Source: an uncultured Actinomycetes bacterium
Lineage (GTDB): Bacteria > Actinomycetota > Coriobacteriia > Coriobacteriales > Atopobiaceae
Length of the DNA stretch: 64,000 bases
Assembly (NCBI GenBank): GCA_900318935.1
Contig: ONMP01000026.1
Location: 1 to 64,000, forward strand
Direction of reading: 5' to 3'
The notes under the pieces were generated by a model. That model searched no databases, was not told the DNA's origin, and was given only the letters and a program-made list of their open reading frames with translations. The translations under genes were made by a program, and so were the position numbers. The number at the start of each line of letters is the position of its first letter. Position 1 is the first letter of the stretch. Shown here piece after piece: positions 1-8,747 of the stretch.

Positions 1-414
1 GAGCAGTCCAGCGTAGACGTTGACCAGGGCAAGGTCACCGGCATTGATGGCGATGCCCGTGCCGTCGCTGATGTGCAGGCAGGGTTCGCCGCGCCGCAAC
101 TCGCTTTTGTCAGCGATGTCGTCGTGGATAAGCGCGGCGCTCTGGAAGTACTCGACGGCCGCGGCGGTCGAAAGCGCACAGATGGGGTCGACGCCTACCG
201 CCTGGGCTCCCAGCAGGCACAGCACCGGACGCGTGCGCTTGCCACCGCCCGAGGTGAAGCGTGCGAGGGGCTCATACAGGTAGCGCGAAAGGTCGCCTGC
301 TGCGTGCACGGTAGGATCTTCGGGACGTGGTGTGAATCGCGCCAGGAAGTCCTCTACCTGGGGCCGTCTGCGCTTGAGGTAGCTGGCAAAGAGCGCTCCG
401 CCGTACTGTATCAT
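1..414 (-). CDS. Polyprenyl synthetase family protein, 3' part outside the window
   Basis: The first 138 residues of a trans-isoprenyl diphosphate synthase are visible; the C-terminus runs off the left edge. Such enzymes condense isopentenyl diphosphate with an allylic diphosphate to make geranylgeranyl or longer chains for quinones and lipid carriers. GGGKRTRP (about residues 56-63) is the conserved substrate-binding stretch, and HDDIAD followed by LRRGEP is the first aspartate-rich motif that binds Mg-diphosphate. The second aspartate-rich motif would lie outside the window. The ATG is only 2 bp downstream of the galE stop, which suggests cotranscription and perhaps translational coupling with the sugar operon. 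The product chain length cannot be read from this part. Confidence 0.85.
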   Translation of the reverse strand, partial: MIQYGGALFASYLKRRRPQVEDFLARFTPRPEDPTVHAAGDLSRYLYEPLARFTSGGGKRTRPVLCLLGAQAVGVDPICALSTAAAVEYFQSAALIHDDIADKSELRRGEPCLHISDGTGIAINAGDLALVNVYAGLL

Positions 415-415
415 G

Positions 416-1471
416 CTAGCCCTCGTAACCGTTGGGGTTGTGGCTCTGCCAGTTCCAGCTGTCGCGGCACATCTCGGCGATGCCGTACTTTGCCTCCCAG
501 CCGAGCATCTCCTTGGCCTTCGTGCAGTCCGCGTAGTTTGCGGTGACGTCTCCGGCGCGGCGCGGCTCGATCACGTAGGGAAGCTCCTTGCCGCAGGCGG
601 CCGAGAAGGCCTTGATGATCTCCAGCACGGAGGTCCCGTTGCCGGTGCCGAGGTTGAAGACCTCGCAGCCCGTGCGTCCCGCCATCCATGCGAGCGCTGC
701 CACGTGGCCCGCCGCAAGGTCCATCACGTGGATGTAGTCGCGGACGCCCGTGCCGTCGGGCGTGTCGTAGTCGTTGCCGAAGACGTGCACGGCGTCGCGG
801 CGTCCCACGGCCACCTGCGCCACGTAGGGCAGCAGGTTGTTGGGGATGCCCTTGGGGTCCTCGCCCATGAGCCCCGAGGGGTGCGCGCCGATGGGGTTGA
901 AGTAGCGCAGCAGCACGACGTCCCACTCCGGGTCCGCCACGGTGAGCGAGCGCAGGATCTCCTCGACCATCCATTTGGTCCAGCCGTAGGGGTTCGTCGC
1001 GGGCTTCTTGGGGCTTCCCTCGGTGAGGGGCAGCGCGTCCGGGTCGCCGTAGACGGTCGCCGAGCTGGAGAAGACGATGGACTTGCAGCCGTGCTCGCGC
1101 ATCACGTCGACGAGGGCCAGCGTGCTGCCGATGTTGTTCGAGTAGTACTCGATGGGCTTCTGCACGGACTCGCCGACCGCCTTGAAGCCCGCGAAGTGGA
1201 TGACGGCGTCGACGTCGAACCCGTCGAAGACGGCCCCCATGGCGTCGCGGTCGGCCACGTCGGCGCGCACGAAGGTGAGGCGCCCCGCGGCCTCGTCGCC
1301 CACGATCCGGTCGATGCGGTCGAGGACCCTCTCGCTCGCGTTGGACAGGTCGTCCACCACCACGACCTCGTAGCCGGCCTGGAGCAGTACCACCACGGTG
1401 TGGCTGCCGATGAAGCCGCAGCCGCCGGTCACGAGCACGCAGCGGTTCTGGAGTGCTTTTTCTTTGCTCAT
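416..1471 (-). CDS. galE: UDP-glucose 4-epimerase
   Basis: This gene encodes the third Leloir enzyme, which interconverts UDP-galactose and UDP-glucose with bound NAD in the cytoplasm. The 351-residue length is typical of extended short-chain dehydrogenases of this type. The Rossmann glycine motif TGGCGFIGSH is at residues 15-24. The catalytic serine/threonine lies in SSSATVYG, and the YxxxK pair lies in NPYGWTKWM. The ATG at 1471 is chosen because a strong GGGAGG ribosome site precedes it; a longer upstream frame has no such site. It is the last Leloir gene of the operon and lies 10 bp after the HAD phosphatase. Confidence 0.96.
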   Translation of the reverse strand: MSKEKALQNRCVLVTGGCGFIGSHTVVVLLQAGYEVVVVDDLSNASERVLDRIDRIVGDEAAGRLTFVRADVADRDAMGAVFDGFDVDAVIHFAGFKAVGESVQKPIEYYSNNIGSTLALVDVMREHGCKSIVFSSSATVYGDPDALPLTEGSPKKPATNPYGWTKWMVEEILRSLTVADPEWDVVLLRYFNPIGAHPSGLMGEDPKGIPNNLLPYVAQVAVGRRDAVHVFGNDYDTPDGTGVRDYIHVMDLAAGHVAALAWMAGRTGCEVFNLGTGNGTSVLEIIKAFSAACGKELPYVIEPRRAGDVTANYADCTKAKEMLGWEAKYGIAEMCRDSWNWQSHNPNGYEG

Positions 1472-1481
1472 GCTGACCTCC

Positions 1482-2360
1482 CTATTCGATATGCGTCTTA
1501 AGGGGATGCAAAAACGCAGGCAGCTCCGCCGTTTTTGCTGCCGCTGCCAACGCAAAGAGCGCGTCGGCCACGGCGTCGTCAACCGCGAGCCCAATGCGAT
1601 ACTTCGCGGCTGCTAGCGCCTCGGCACTCGAGTTGCGCACCGCTACCGAGTACTCGACCGCCTGAAACATCGACACGTCGTTTTCCGAGTCACCAAAGAC
1701 CACGACCTCGTCAAGCGAGAGCCCAAGGCGATCTGCCAAGACCTCGACTGCCCGGCCCTTGCTCCAACCTGCGGGAAGGATGTCGATGAAGGGCCCGTTT
1801 TTGGCAGGGAAGACAAAATCAAAGGCCGGGAATTCTTTGCGCAAGGCATCGCGCAGCTCCACCATCTCAGCTTGCGGCACGTCACAGCGAAGGTTGGACT
1901 TGATGTAGGTGGAGGAATCAAGCCGATCTATGATGCGCGGATGACGGCCAAAGAAGCCCTCGTGCCTGGAGAGCTCTTCCTCATCCACCCCCATGAGGTA
2001 GGAGGCGCCGTCAGTCGTCTCAGAGATGTCGTCGAGGTCGTACACCACAAGCGCACAGCCCTCATGTGAAGCGATCCACGCGCCGACTTGTGCCAGCTCC
2101 CCGCCTGCAAGAAGCTCCTCGTGCACCAGCCTGCCGTTTGCATAGACCAGCTGCCCGTTGACAAAGGCACCCGTTTTGCTGCAGGCCTCGTCGCCACCAA
2201 ACATCCAGCGCATCGCGGCGGGAACACGACCCGAAACGGGTCCAAAGTATAGACCTGCATCGAGCATTGCATGGATTGCCGCAATGGCATGCAAGCTGGC
2301 ATGCGGTGCCCCCATGGGGATGAGCGTGTTGTCCAAATCCGTCAAGGCAAGTTTGATCAT
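1482..2360 (-). CDS. HAD superfamily (Cof/SPP-like) sugar phosphatase
   Basis: This is a 292-residue haloacid-dehalogenase phosphatase. Motif I is DLDNT (nucleophile D8, acid D10), the conserved lysine sits in GWSKGRAVE, and the metal-binding motif is FGDSENDVSMF. The large cap inserted between motif I and the lysine makes it a type-IIB enzyme, the class that acts on sugar phosphates. It lies between galT and galE in an operon that begins with a lactose PTS and a 6-phospho-beta-galactosidase. The sequence does not show its substrate. The position suggests galactose 6-phosphate, which would yield free galactose for GalK. General sugar-phosphate detoxification is the alternative. An ATG with GGGAG upstream supports the start. 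Confidence 0.88.
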   Translation of the reverse strand: MIKLALTDLDNTLIPMGAPHASLHAIAAIHAMLDAGLYFGPVSGRVPAAMRWMFGGDEACSKTGAFVNGQLVYANGRLVHEELLAGGELAQVGAWIASHEGCALVVYDLDDISETTDGASYLMGVDEEELSRHEGFFGRHPRIIDRLDSSTYIKSNLRCDVPQAEMVELRDALRKEFPAFDFVFPAKNGPFIDILPAGWSKGRAVEVLADRLGLSLDEVVVFGDSENDVSMFQAVEYSVAVRNSSAEALAAAKYRIGLAVDDAVADALFALAAAAKTAELPAFLHPLKTHIE

Positions 2361-2411
2361 GTGCTACTCCCATCCGTGCGTCAGCGCCTAGCAGACTTGT
2401 CGTATCCGTCG

Positions 2412-3821
2412 TTACAGCATCTCTAGGAATCGCCCAAGAGCGGCACGCCCGGCCTCGTCCCATTTAAAGACGCCGGCATCCTCCAGCACCGCACCAAAGA
2501 CGCGACCTATCTCCTCACGGGTGAGCCTTCCCGCATTCATCTCGTCGAGAAGGCGCGGCGGAAGAATGGCCATGCCCATGACCTCGATTATTCCGATGTT
2601 TTCCTTCTTTACATGCCATTTGTCCTCATGCGGATGGAAGAGGCCCAGCGGGTGCTCAGGCGTGGTCACGTTGCAGCGAAGCGCGAGGTAGAGCTCGTAT
2701 TCGTTGCCGACCCTTCGCACTACCGGGGTCACCGTGTTGTGAGGCGTACCGTCTTCGTCGTAGGCCACGACCCCCACTTCGAGTGCATTCCACGCACGCC
2801 AAGCGCTCGTCACATAGCAGCCAGCGTCAAGCAACTCCCACCCATCCACGCACGTAAGGCGCAGCACCGTGATCGGCCAACGAAGAACCTCGCACGTCAC
2901 GTTGGCAAAGCCCGAGAGTGCAACCTCACCCACGGCCTTGGCGCGCATCATGGGAAACTCGTGCCGCCCTCCCTGAAAGTGGTCATGCGAGAGAATCGAG
3001 CCTCCCACGATGGGAAGATCGGCATTGGACCCCACAAAATAGTGCGGGAAGAGGTCCACGAAGTCGAGCAGCCGTCCCATGTTGTCGCGATTGATCACCA
3101 TCGGCCGATGCTCGGAGCTCATGGCGATGCAGTGCTCCTCGAAGTACGCATAGGGGCTGTACTGAAACCCCCAGCGCTCGCCGCCCAACTCGATGGGCAC
3201 GACGCGGAGGTTTTGTCTCGCGGGATGTGCGCCAAAGGCAGTGCTCGCTCCACGTCCGTAGTAGCCCTCGTTTTCCACGCAAAGCTGGCAGGCGGGATAC
3301 TGCTCACCCGTGGGAGCCTTGCCCGCCGCCGCGATGGCTGCCGGATCCTTCTCGGGTTTGGAGAGGTTGATGGTGATCTCGAGGTCACCCCAAGCGGTCG
3401 GTGCGTCCCACGTTACGTTGCGTGCGATGGCCGCCTCGCGTACGTAGCGCACGTCGCAGCAAAGCCGATAAAACCAGTCGGTCGCCGCAAGGGATCCCTT
3501 ATTGCGAAGAAGTTCAAAGAAGCGCTCGTTTATTCTTGAGGGACGCTCCATCATGAGGCCCATCAGCTCGGTCTCCACACGGTCGCGACCCGAGGGGGTG
3601 TCCTCCTCAAGGCCAGCTGCCACACCGGCCTCTCCCAGACGTACCATCGTGGCTTCCAGATCAAAGTCCTCTGTGGACACCTCATCCCAACTTGGCGCGG
3701 GACCTTCCTCGCGCAGGGCTCCCAGCAGACGGTTGTACGCCCAAGCGCGGTCGTCCTCTTCCACAACTCCCTTGTCTGCGGCATACGTCACCAGCGCCGC
3801 AACGTCTTTTGCTACAACCAT
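2412..3821 (-). CDS. galT: UDP-glucose--hexose-1-phosphate uridylyltransferase (class 2)
   Basis: The enzyme swaps uridylyl groups between UDP-glucose and galactose 1-phosphate. At 469 residues it belongs to the longer Gram-positive GalT family, not the roughly 350-residue E. coli type. The region with LSHDHFQGGRHEF is the histidine-rich active-site segment of this family. Its start overlaps the 3' end of galK by 10 bp, so the two are likely translationally coupled. It is the second Leloir gene after galK. Confidence 0.94.
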   Translation of the reverse strand: MVVAKDVAALVTYAADKGVVEEDDRAWAYNRLLGALREEGPAPSWDEVSTEDFDLEATMVRLGEAGVAAGLEEDTPSGRDRVETELMGLMMERPSRINERFFELLRNKGSLAATDWFYRLCCDVRYVREAAIARNVTWDAPTAWGDLEITINLSKPEKDPAAIAAAGKAPTGEQYPACQLCVENEGYYGRGASTAFGAHPARQNLRVVPIELGGERWGFQYSPYAYFEEHCIAMSSEHRPMVINRDNMGRLLDFVDLFPHYFVGSNADLPIVGGSILSHDHFQGGRHEFPMMRAKAVGEVALSGFANVTCEVLRWPITVLRLTCVDGWELLDAGCYVTSAWRAWNALEVGVVAYDEDGTPHNTVTPVVRRVGNEYELYLALRCNVTTPEHPLGLFHPHEDKWHVKKENIGIIEVMGMAILPPRLLDEMNAGRLTREEIGRVFGAVLEDAGVFKWDEAGRAALGRFLEML

Positions 3822-5008
3822 TGTGCCTGAGCCCCCTCCGACGAAATCGCGTAGACCTTGGCCGCATCTTCGCCTAGCCAGCTGTTCATCCTCGTCACAT
3901 ACTCATCCACCACATCCACCGGAACAAAGGCCTGTATGGAGCCGCCAAATCCACCGCCGTGAATCCGCGTGGCGCCCCGACCTGCAAGAATACGTTCTGA
4001 GAGTGCGATGGCCACCATGCATTCCTGCCGCTCCGAGCCACCTACGCTCACGTTTTGCAAGAACATCGCCGAGCTGGCGCCCGAGCGCTCGGTCAGCGCC
4101 AGGAAAAGCTCCGTGTTCTCAGTCTGCAAGGCGTTCCAGCGAGCGTCGACCAGCCCCATCTCTTGGTAGTAGTGCAGGGCCCTCAGCACGGCACGGTCTC
4201 CGAGACTCTGCCGCAGCTCCGGGACCCTCCCCAGCAGCACTGACTCTTCCACCTCGCAAAGCCGCTCGCGCCCGAGCGCCTGCGCCACTGCCTTCATCTC
4301 CGTAGGAACCGCCGCATATTCGTCGGTATAGCCGCTGTGGTCGCAGCCCACATCGGTCAGCACGAGGGCATAGCCATGCGATCCGAAGTCAAAGGCTAGC
4401 TTCTCGGCGACCGGTTCGTCGGTACGGAAGTCCATGTACGCCAGTCCGCCCAAGCTCACGGCCAGCTGATCCATCAGGCCACAGGGCTTGCCAAACCAGT
4501 CCTGCTCCACCCGCTGGGCCATCTGCGCCGCCTCGACGGCATCCACCGCACGTCCCTCCCAGAGAGCCTCCATCGCACGGCAAAGCGCCAGTTCGTAGGC
4601 CGCCGAAGAAGAGAGCCCGCCGCCCGTGGGAATGTCGCTCTGCATCACCAAATCGAAGCCTGCCGGAGTACGACCCGTGCCGACCATCTGCGCTGCCATG
4701 CCACGCACCAACCCCACCGAGGTTACATACTCGTCCTCGCGGGGTTCGTATGAGCCGAGCCTCACCTCTACCGGCTCGTATCCAAGGCTGTAGACACGTA
4801 TCCTATCCTGCCCGTTGGGCACAGCGAGACACTCGATGCTGCGATCGAGCGCGCCTGCTATCACGCGCCCTCCCTCGTGGTCGGTGTGATTGCCCGCGAT
4901 CTCGCTGCGCGCCGGCGCACGCACGGCCAAAACGGTACCTCTTGGTGTGGTGGCTCTCTCCCTGAGCATCGATCCGAGTCTTTGTGCAATGCCCTTTGCA
5001 TCCCTCAT
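3812..5008 (-). CDS. galK: Galactokinase
   Basis: GalK phosphorylates free galactose to galactose 1-phosphate with ATP. The 398-residue protein carries the galactokinase signature GNHTDHEGG (usually GEHTDYNGG), the GHMP-kinase ATP loop in PTGGGLSSSAA and the C-terminal GGGFGGS motif. It follows the 6-phospho-beta-galactosidase gene by about 50 bp and overlaps galT. Its presence shows that free galactose is expected as an intermediate, although the upstream PTS and hydrolase would release galactose 6-phosphate. Confidence 0.95.
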   Translation of the reverse strand: MRDAKGIAQRLGSMLRERATTPRGTVLAVRAPARSEIAGNHTDHEGGRVIAGALDRSIECLAVPNGQDRIRVYSLGYEPVEVRLGSYEPREDEYVTSVGLVRGMAAQMVGTGRTPAGFDLVMQSDIPTGGGLSSSAAYELALCRAMEALWEGRAVDAVEAAQMAQRVEQDWFGKPCGLMDQLAVSLGGLAYMDFRTDEPVAEKLAFDFGSHGYALVLTDVGCDHSGYTDEYAAVPTEMKAVAQALGRERLCEVEESVLLGRVPELRQSLGDRAVLRALHYYQEMGLVDARWNALQTENTELFLALTERSGASSAMFLQNVSVGGSERQECMVAIALSERILAGRGATRIHGGGFGGSIQAFVPVDVVDEYVTRMNSWLGEDAAKVYAISSEGAQAQWL

Positions 5009-5059
5009 CCTCTTACCCCTTTCTTGAGAAGCGTCTTTGCGGCGACTCGCAGAAAGCCG

Positions 5060-6478
5060 CTACGCAAGCACGCCCATGCGCGCCACCTGCGCAAACCAGT
5101 ACGCCGACGCCTTTGGTATGCGTTGTTGCGTCTCGAAGTCCACATAGAAGAACCCGTAGCGCTTGTTGTAGCCGTTGGTCCAGCTAAACATGTCCATGAG
5201 CGACCACAGGAAGTACCCGGTCACGTTGACACCCGCGTCGCGGGCGCGCAGCAACCACTCAAGGTGCGCTCGAACGTAATCGATGCGGTAGGAATCGTCC
5301 ACGATTCCATCCACCAGCTCGTCCTTGGCACCCATGCCGTTCTCGGTGATGAGAATCTCGCGATAGTTGGGATACTGCAGGTGAATGCGCACGAGCAGGT
5401 CGTACATTCCCTCGGGATAGATCATCCAGTCCCAGTCGGTACGCGGGATGTCTTCCCTCATGACTCGCTCCCCCACGCCCGAAAGCGCGTAACGCTCTGT
5501 TCCCTTGTCACCCGTGGCGTTGTGATGCAGGATATTGGGGCCATCGTAGCCGCGCAAAAAACGGCTTTGGTAGTAGTTGATGCCCAGGTAGTCGTTGTAG
5601 AGCGCCGCCTCGCGCATACAGACGAGATCCTCGTCGCGAATGTCCAGTTCCCTGCCAGAAATCGCCGCCAGGCGTGTTGCGCATTCCAATGTGTCGGGCG
5701 CGTAATCGCCCCGGAAGGTGGCATCGAGCAGGAACTGGTTCTGCAGCACGTCCTCATTGCGTGCGGCCTCGATGTCGGCGGGGTTGAGCTCGTCAAAGGG
5801 ATTCTTGCCCTCCAGCGTGTGAACCACGCCGATCTTTCCGGAATAGCCCCCCTCGTGGAAGGCCACGACCGCACGCGCATGGGCTAGCATCATGTTGTGG
5901 TTGAGCTGCAATGCCTGGCCAACGTCTCCAACGATGCCACCCGGAGGGAAGGTCCCCTCAATAAACGTGTTGCTGGAGACCGCCCAGATCTCGTTGAACG
6001 TAAACCAGTCGCTCACCTCGTCCTGGTACTCCTCAAAGCAAAAGCGCGCATAGGCCTCAAAGGCGTCGATGGTCGCGCGGTTCATAAAATCGCCCTTGGC
6101 AAAGAGCGCCTGGGGAGTGTCGAAGTGATGCAGTGTGACATAGGGAATCACGCCGTGGGCATGACAAGCCCTAAAGACCTGGTGGTAGAAGTCCACGCCC
6201 TCGGGATTGACGTCGCCGACACCCTGCGGAAAGATGCGACTCCAGGCGATGGAGATGCGAATGCCGTTGATGCCAAAGCGCTCGCAGAGCTCGAGGTCAT
6301 GGTTGTACTGATGATAGAAGTCCGATGCCGGATCGGCCGAAAAGCGACCCCTCTCTGCCAAGAAGCTGTCCCACGACACCGCGCCCTTACCATGGCCGCG
6401 GGTCTCGCCCTCGCACTGGTAGGCAGCGGTTGCCCCACCAAACACGAAGCCTTTGGGAAACGTGAGCGAACAATGCAT
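5060..6478 (-). CDS. lacG: 6-phospho-beta-galactosidase (GH1)
   Basis: This is a cytoplasmic family-1 glycoside hydrolase of 472 residues that cleaves PTS-imported phospho-disaccharides. The acid/base glutamate is E163 in TFNE, and the nucleophile is E379 in ITENG. The phosphate-binding trio of LacG is present as S432, K439 and Y441 in FSWTNGYNKRYG, with the spacing known for the lactococcal enzyme, so a 6-phosphate substrate is well supported. Lactose 6-phosphate is the likeliest substrate because lacE and lacF are directly upstream; another beta-galactoside is possible. A clear AAGGAGC ribosome site precedes the ATG. Confidence 0.93.
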   Translation of the reverse strand: MHCSLTFPKGFVFGGATAAYQCEGETRGHGKGAVSWDSFLAERGRFSADPASDFYHQYNHDLELCERFGINGIRISIAWSRIFPQGVGDVNPEGVDFYHQVFRACHAHGVIPYVTLHHFDTPQALFAKGDFMNRATIDAFEAYARFCFEEYQDEVSDWFTFNEIWAVSSNTFIEGTFPPGGIVGDVGQALQLNHNMMLAHARAVVAFHEGGYSGKIGVVHTLEGKNPFDELNPADIEAARNEDVLQNQFLLDATFRGDYAPDTLECATRLAAISGRELDIRDEDLVCMREAALYNDYLGINYYQSRFLRGYDGPNILHHNATGDKGTERYALSGVGERVMREDIPRTDWDWMIYPEGMYDLLVRIHLQYPNYREILITENGMGAKDELVDGIVDDSYRIDYVRAHLEWLLRARDAGVNVTGYFLWSLMDMFSWTNGYNKRYGFFYVDFETQQRIPKASAYWFAQVARMGVLA

Positions 6479-6544
6479 GGTTAGTGCTCCTTTCTACTAA
6501 GAATGAGGCAGACGGATGGCGTAGCAGGCCCAAAGAGACGACAA

Positions 6545-6571
6545 GCCCCGGCTCGTTTGAGCGGCCGGGGC
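6545..6571 (-). terminator. GC-rich hairpin between lacE and lacG
   Basis: A perfect 8-bp stem (GCCCCGGC with GCCGGGGC, 11-base loop) lies in the 107-bp gap between the PTS gene and lacG. No clean run of T follows on the minus strand. An attenuator or a processing/stability hairpin that lowers downstream expression is therefore more likely than a full terminator. Confidence 0.5.
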
Positions 6572-6585
6572 AGGAAGGAAGGAGG

Positions 6586-8325
6586 CTATTCTGAGAGCTG
6601 CTGCCGCACGAACTCGAGCGCGGCCTCACCGTCACGGGTGAGGGCGATGTACTGACGGCCCTCGCAGGCAGCCGCCTTCACGCCCATGCGGTCGGCGTCG
6701 AGCTTGAGGTCCTCGTAGTAGGAGGCGACCTGCGGTGCCAGAACCACCAAGTCAAAGTCGGGCATGATATCGAGATGGGCGCCATAGGCTCCCGCCGCGC
6801 TCTCAAGATCGATGCCGCTCTCCTCGGCGGCCTTTGCCAGTGCGTTTGCCAAGAGACCAGAGGTTCCCCCACCTGCACAGAGCACAAGCACCTTCTTGCC
6901 GGCAAGGTCTTCTCCACTGGTCGTCTCGGCAACGGCAGCAGCCTTTGTTGGTGCGGGTTCGGCTGCGGACAGCTCGGAGGCCTGCGTCTTGCCTTGGAAG
7001 GCATCGTTCATGCGCGCAGCCTTGTCGGAGGCTAGGGCCTCGAGCTCCTCGGCCTCAATCTGGGCCTCTTCCTCGCACTTTTGCAGGTCATAGGTCTTAA
7101 AGAAGGGATAGTAGACCACGAAGTCGAGCACGAGTGCCACGACGGCAAACACAAACGCAAGCGGACTCAGGCCACAGCCAAGCACGATGCCGATTGGCGC
7201 CGGCGTGGTCCAAGGCAGCGTATATAGGAAGCCGTTCATGCCCAGCACGTCAACGAAAAGCTTGAAGACCCACGCGTTGAGGACGGGTGCCAACACAAAC
7301 GGAATGAGGAAGACCGGGTTGAGCACCATAGGAGCACCAAAGAGGAAGGGCTCGTTGACGCCAAAGGTCACCGGAATTGCCGAGGCGCGACCCACGGCAC
7401 GCAGCTCCTTGGACTTTGCCAGAAAGGCAAACATGAGGCAGGCGACCAGCGTGGCGCCCGTGCCGCCCATGCAGACGACGAAATACTGCAGGCCAAGGCT
7501 GAGCACGTGGCTTGCATGCTCGCCTGCCTGGTAGGCCGCTAGGTTCTCGGTCATGCCCGCGAGCAACGCCACCTCGACTGCGGGCTCCACGATGGAGGGG
7601 CCGTGTACGCCCACGAACCAAAAGAGCGACATCGCGCCGTAGATGATGGCGATGCCCACGTAACCGTCGGCGGCGGAGAAGACGGGTTGGAAGAGATGGA
7701 TAACGCCCTCAGCCACACAGGCACCCGTCAGGTGGCGGACAATGATGTCCACGACCCAGAACAGCACGACCGACGCGGAGAACGGGATGATGTCCTTGAA
7801 GGTCTGGGAGATGTTGGGCGGAACCTGTTCGGGCATGTGGATGGTGATGTTGCGACTGACGCAGAACTTGTAGATGCCACCTACGATAAAGGCAGCCATG
7901 AAGGCGGTGAGCAGACCCTTGCTCCCCAGGCAGTCAGCCGAGAAGCCTCCCTCGACGGGGTCGGACGCCAAGATGAGCAAGCCGACTGTCGCGCAGACCA
8001 TGGCCGAGAGGAAGTTGATCTGGTTGTTGCGCGGCATGTCTCGGTTGAGGCTGTCCGTAAAGTGCTTGGCTGTGGTGGCCGCGACCACCAGCGAGAGGAT
8101 TCCCATGGAGTAGTTGTAGGGCTTGGTGATGATGGCCTCTATCTCTGCCGGCCACGTAAAGCCCCAGATGTTGGGCACATAGGCCACGAGCAGGAAGATG
8201 GACGAGAAGATGACGATGGGCATGCATGAGATAAAACCGTCCTTGACGGCCTTGAGGTACCTATTGCGGGCGAGCTGGTCAAAGAACGGCTTGCCCTTTT
8301 GAATGGTGGCAATGAGCTTATCCAT
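6586..8325 (-). CDS. lacE: PTS lactose-family transporter subunit EIICB
   Basis: This membrane permease imports and phosphorylates a beta-galactoside. The 579-residue protein has a lactose/cellobiose-type EIIC domain (about residues 1-420, with several hydrophobic segments and the conserved VNEPFLFGAP motif). A charged, alanine-rich linker (about 420-475) leads to an EIIB domain whose phospho-cysteine is C483 in VLVLCAGGGTSG. The fused C-B order matches LacE of Gram-positive lactose operons. EIIA is encoded separately just upstream. A GGAGGGG ribosome site precedes the ATG. Confidence 0.93.
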   Translation of the reverse strand: MDKLIATIQKGKPFFDQLARNRYLKAVKDGFISCMPIVIFSSIFLLVAYVPNIWGFTWPAEIEAIITKPYNYSMGILSLVVAATTAKHFTDSLNRDMPRNNQINFLSAMVCATVGLLILASDPVEGGFSADCLGSKGLLTAFMAAFIVGGIYKFCVSRNITIHMPEQVPPNISQTFKDIIPFSASVVLFWVVDIIVRHLTGACVAEGVIHLFQPVFSAADGYVGIAIIYGAMSLFWFVGVHGPSIVEPAVEVALLAGMTENLAAYQAGEHASHVLSLGLQYFVVCMGGTGATLVACLMFAFLAKSKELRAVGRASAIPVTFGVNEPFLFGAPMVLNPVFLIPFVLAPVLNAWVFKLFVDVLGMNGFLYTLPWTTPAPIGIVLGCGLSPLAFVFAVVALVLDFVVYYPFFKTYDLQKCEEEAQIEAEELEALASDKAARMNDAFQGKTQASELSAAEPAPTKAAAVAETTSGEDLAGKKVLVLCAGGGTSGLLANALAKAAEESGIDLESAAGAYGAHLDIMPDFDLVVLAPQVASYYEDLKLDADRMGVKAAACEGRQYIALTRDGEAALEFVRQQLSE

Positions 8326-8351
8326 GGCCCCTCCTTTTGTGACGCAATACG

Positions 8352-8657
8352 CTAGCGGTAGATGTCCATGAGCGCGTCGATGACGTCGCGCAGCAGCATG
8401 GTGGTCATGAGGTGGTCTTGGGCATGCACCAAAAGGACCGTGGGCGCGGTCACCTCACCGCGGGCCTCGGCAGTGAGCAGGTCGGTCTGGGCGGTATGGG
8501 CATCGTTGAGCAGCCCCTGAGCCTCGTCGACGAGGGCACGAGCTGCGTCGCGCTCGCCATCCTTCGCCTTTTTGACTGCGTTCAGCAGCTTTGTGCGAGC
8601 ATCTCCCGAGAGGGCGACGATCTCAATCATGGTCAGTTCGAGTTCCGCAGAGTTCAT
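8352..8657 (-). CDS. lacF: PTS lactose/cellobiose-family EIIA
   Basis: This small cytoplasmic phosphocarrier of 101 residues passes phosphate from HPr to the EIIB domain of the adjacent LacE. The phospho-histidine is H78 in LLVHAQDHLMTT, the same number and context as lactococcal LacF. It is the first gene of the sugar operon, directly downstream of the two palindromic operators. Confidence 0.93.
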   Translation of the reverse strand: MNSAELELTMIEIVALSGDARTKLLNAVKKAKDGERDAARALVDEAQGLLNDAHTAQTDLLTAEARGEVTAPTVLLVHAQDHLMTTMLLRDVIDALMDIYR

Positions 8658-8686
8658 GGCAATCCCTTCCGTTGCAAAATCGCAGG

Positions 8687-8714
8687 TAGATACCCCAACT
8701 TAGCAGAATGTTAA
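8687..8714 (-). promoter_or_regulatory. Candidate lac operon promoter overlapping the operator
   Basis: On the minus strand TTAACA (8709-8714) and TATCTA (8687-8692) are 16 bp apart, a plausible -35/-10 pair for lacF. The -35 hexamer lies inside the longer palindrome, so a bound repressor would block it. Both boxes deviate from consensus, so this is tentative. Confidence 0.35.
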
Positions 8715-8728
8715 CGTTAACATTCTGC
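8703..8728. promoter_or_regulatory. LacI-type operator, copy 1 (26-bp perfect palindrome)
   Basis: The stretch is fully self-complementary over 26 bp around the core ATGTTAACGTTAACAT, with a central CG as in many LacI-family operators. It lies between lacF and the divergent LacI-family gene, whose product is the obvious ligand. Confidence 0.85.
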
Positions 8729-8731
8729 ACG

Positions 8732-8747
8732 ATGTTAACGTTAACAT
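8732..8747. promoter_or_regulatory. LacI-type operator, copy 2 (16-bp perfect palindrome)
   Basis: The sequence ATGTTAACGTTAACAT repeats the core of the first operator exactly. The two centres are 24 bp apart, slightly over two helical turns, so two dimers could bind on nearly the same face. Confidence 0.85.

Noticed and set aside
413-1501. Long plus-strand frame opposite galE
   Set aside because: It is antisense to a complete GalE with all motifs, histidine/valine-rich, and typical of high-GC shadow frames. The same applies to large antisense frames at 7603-8229, 10891-12189, 35588-36763, 41265-42269 and 46689-48323.
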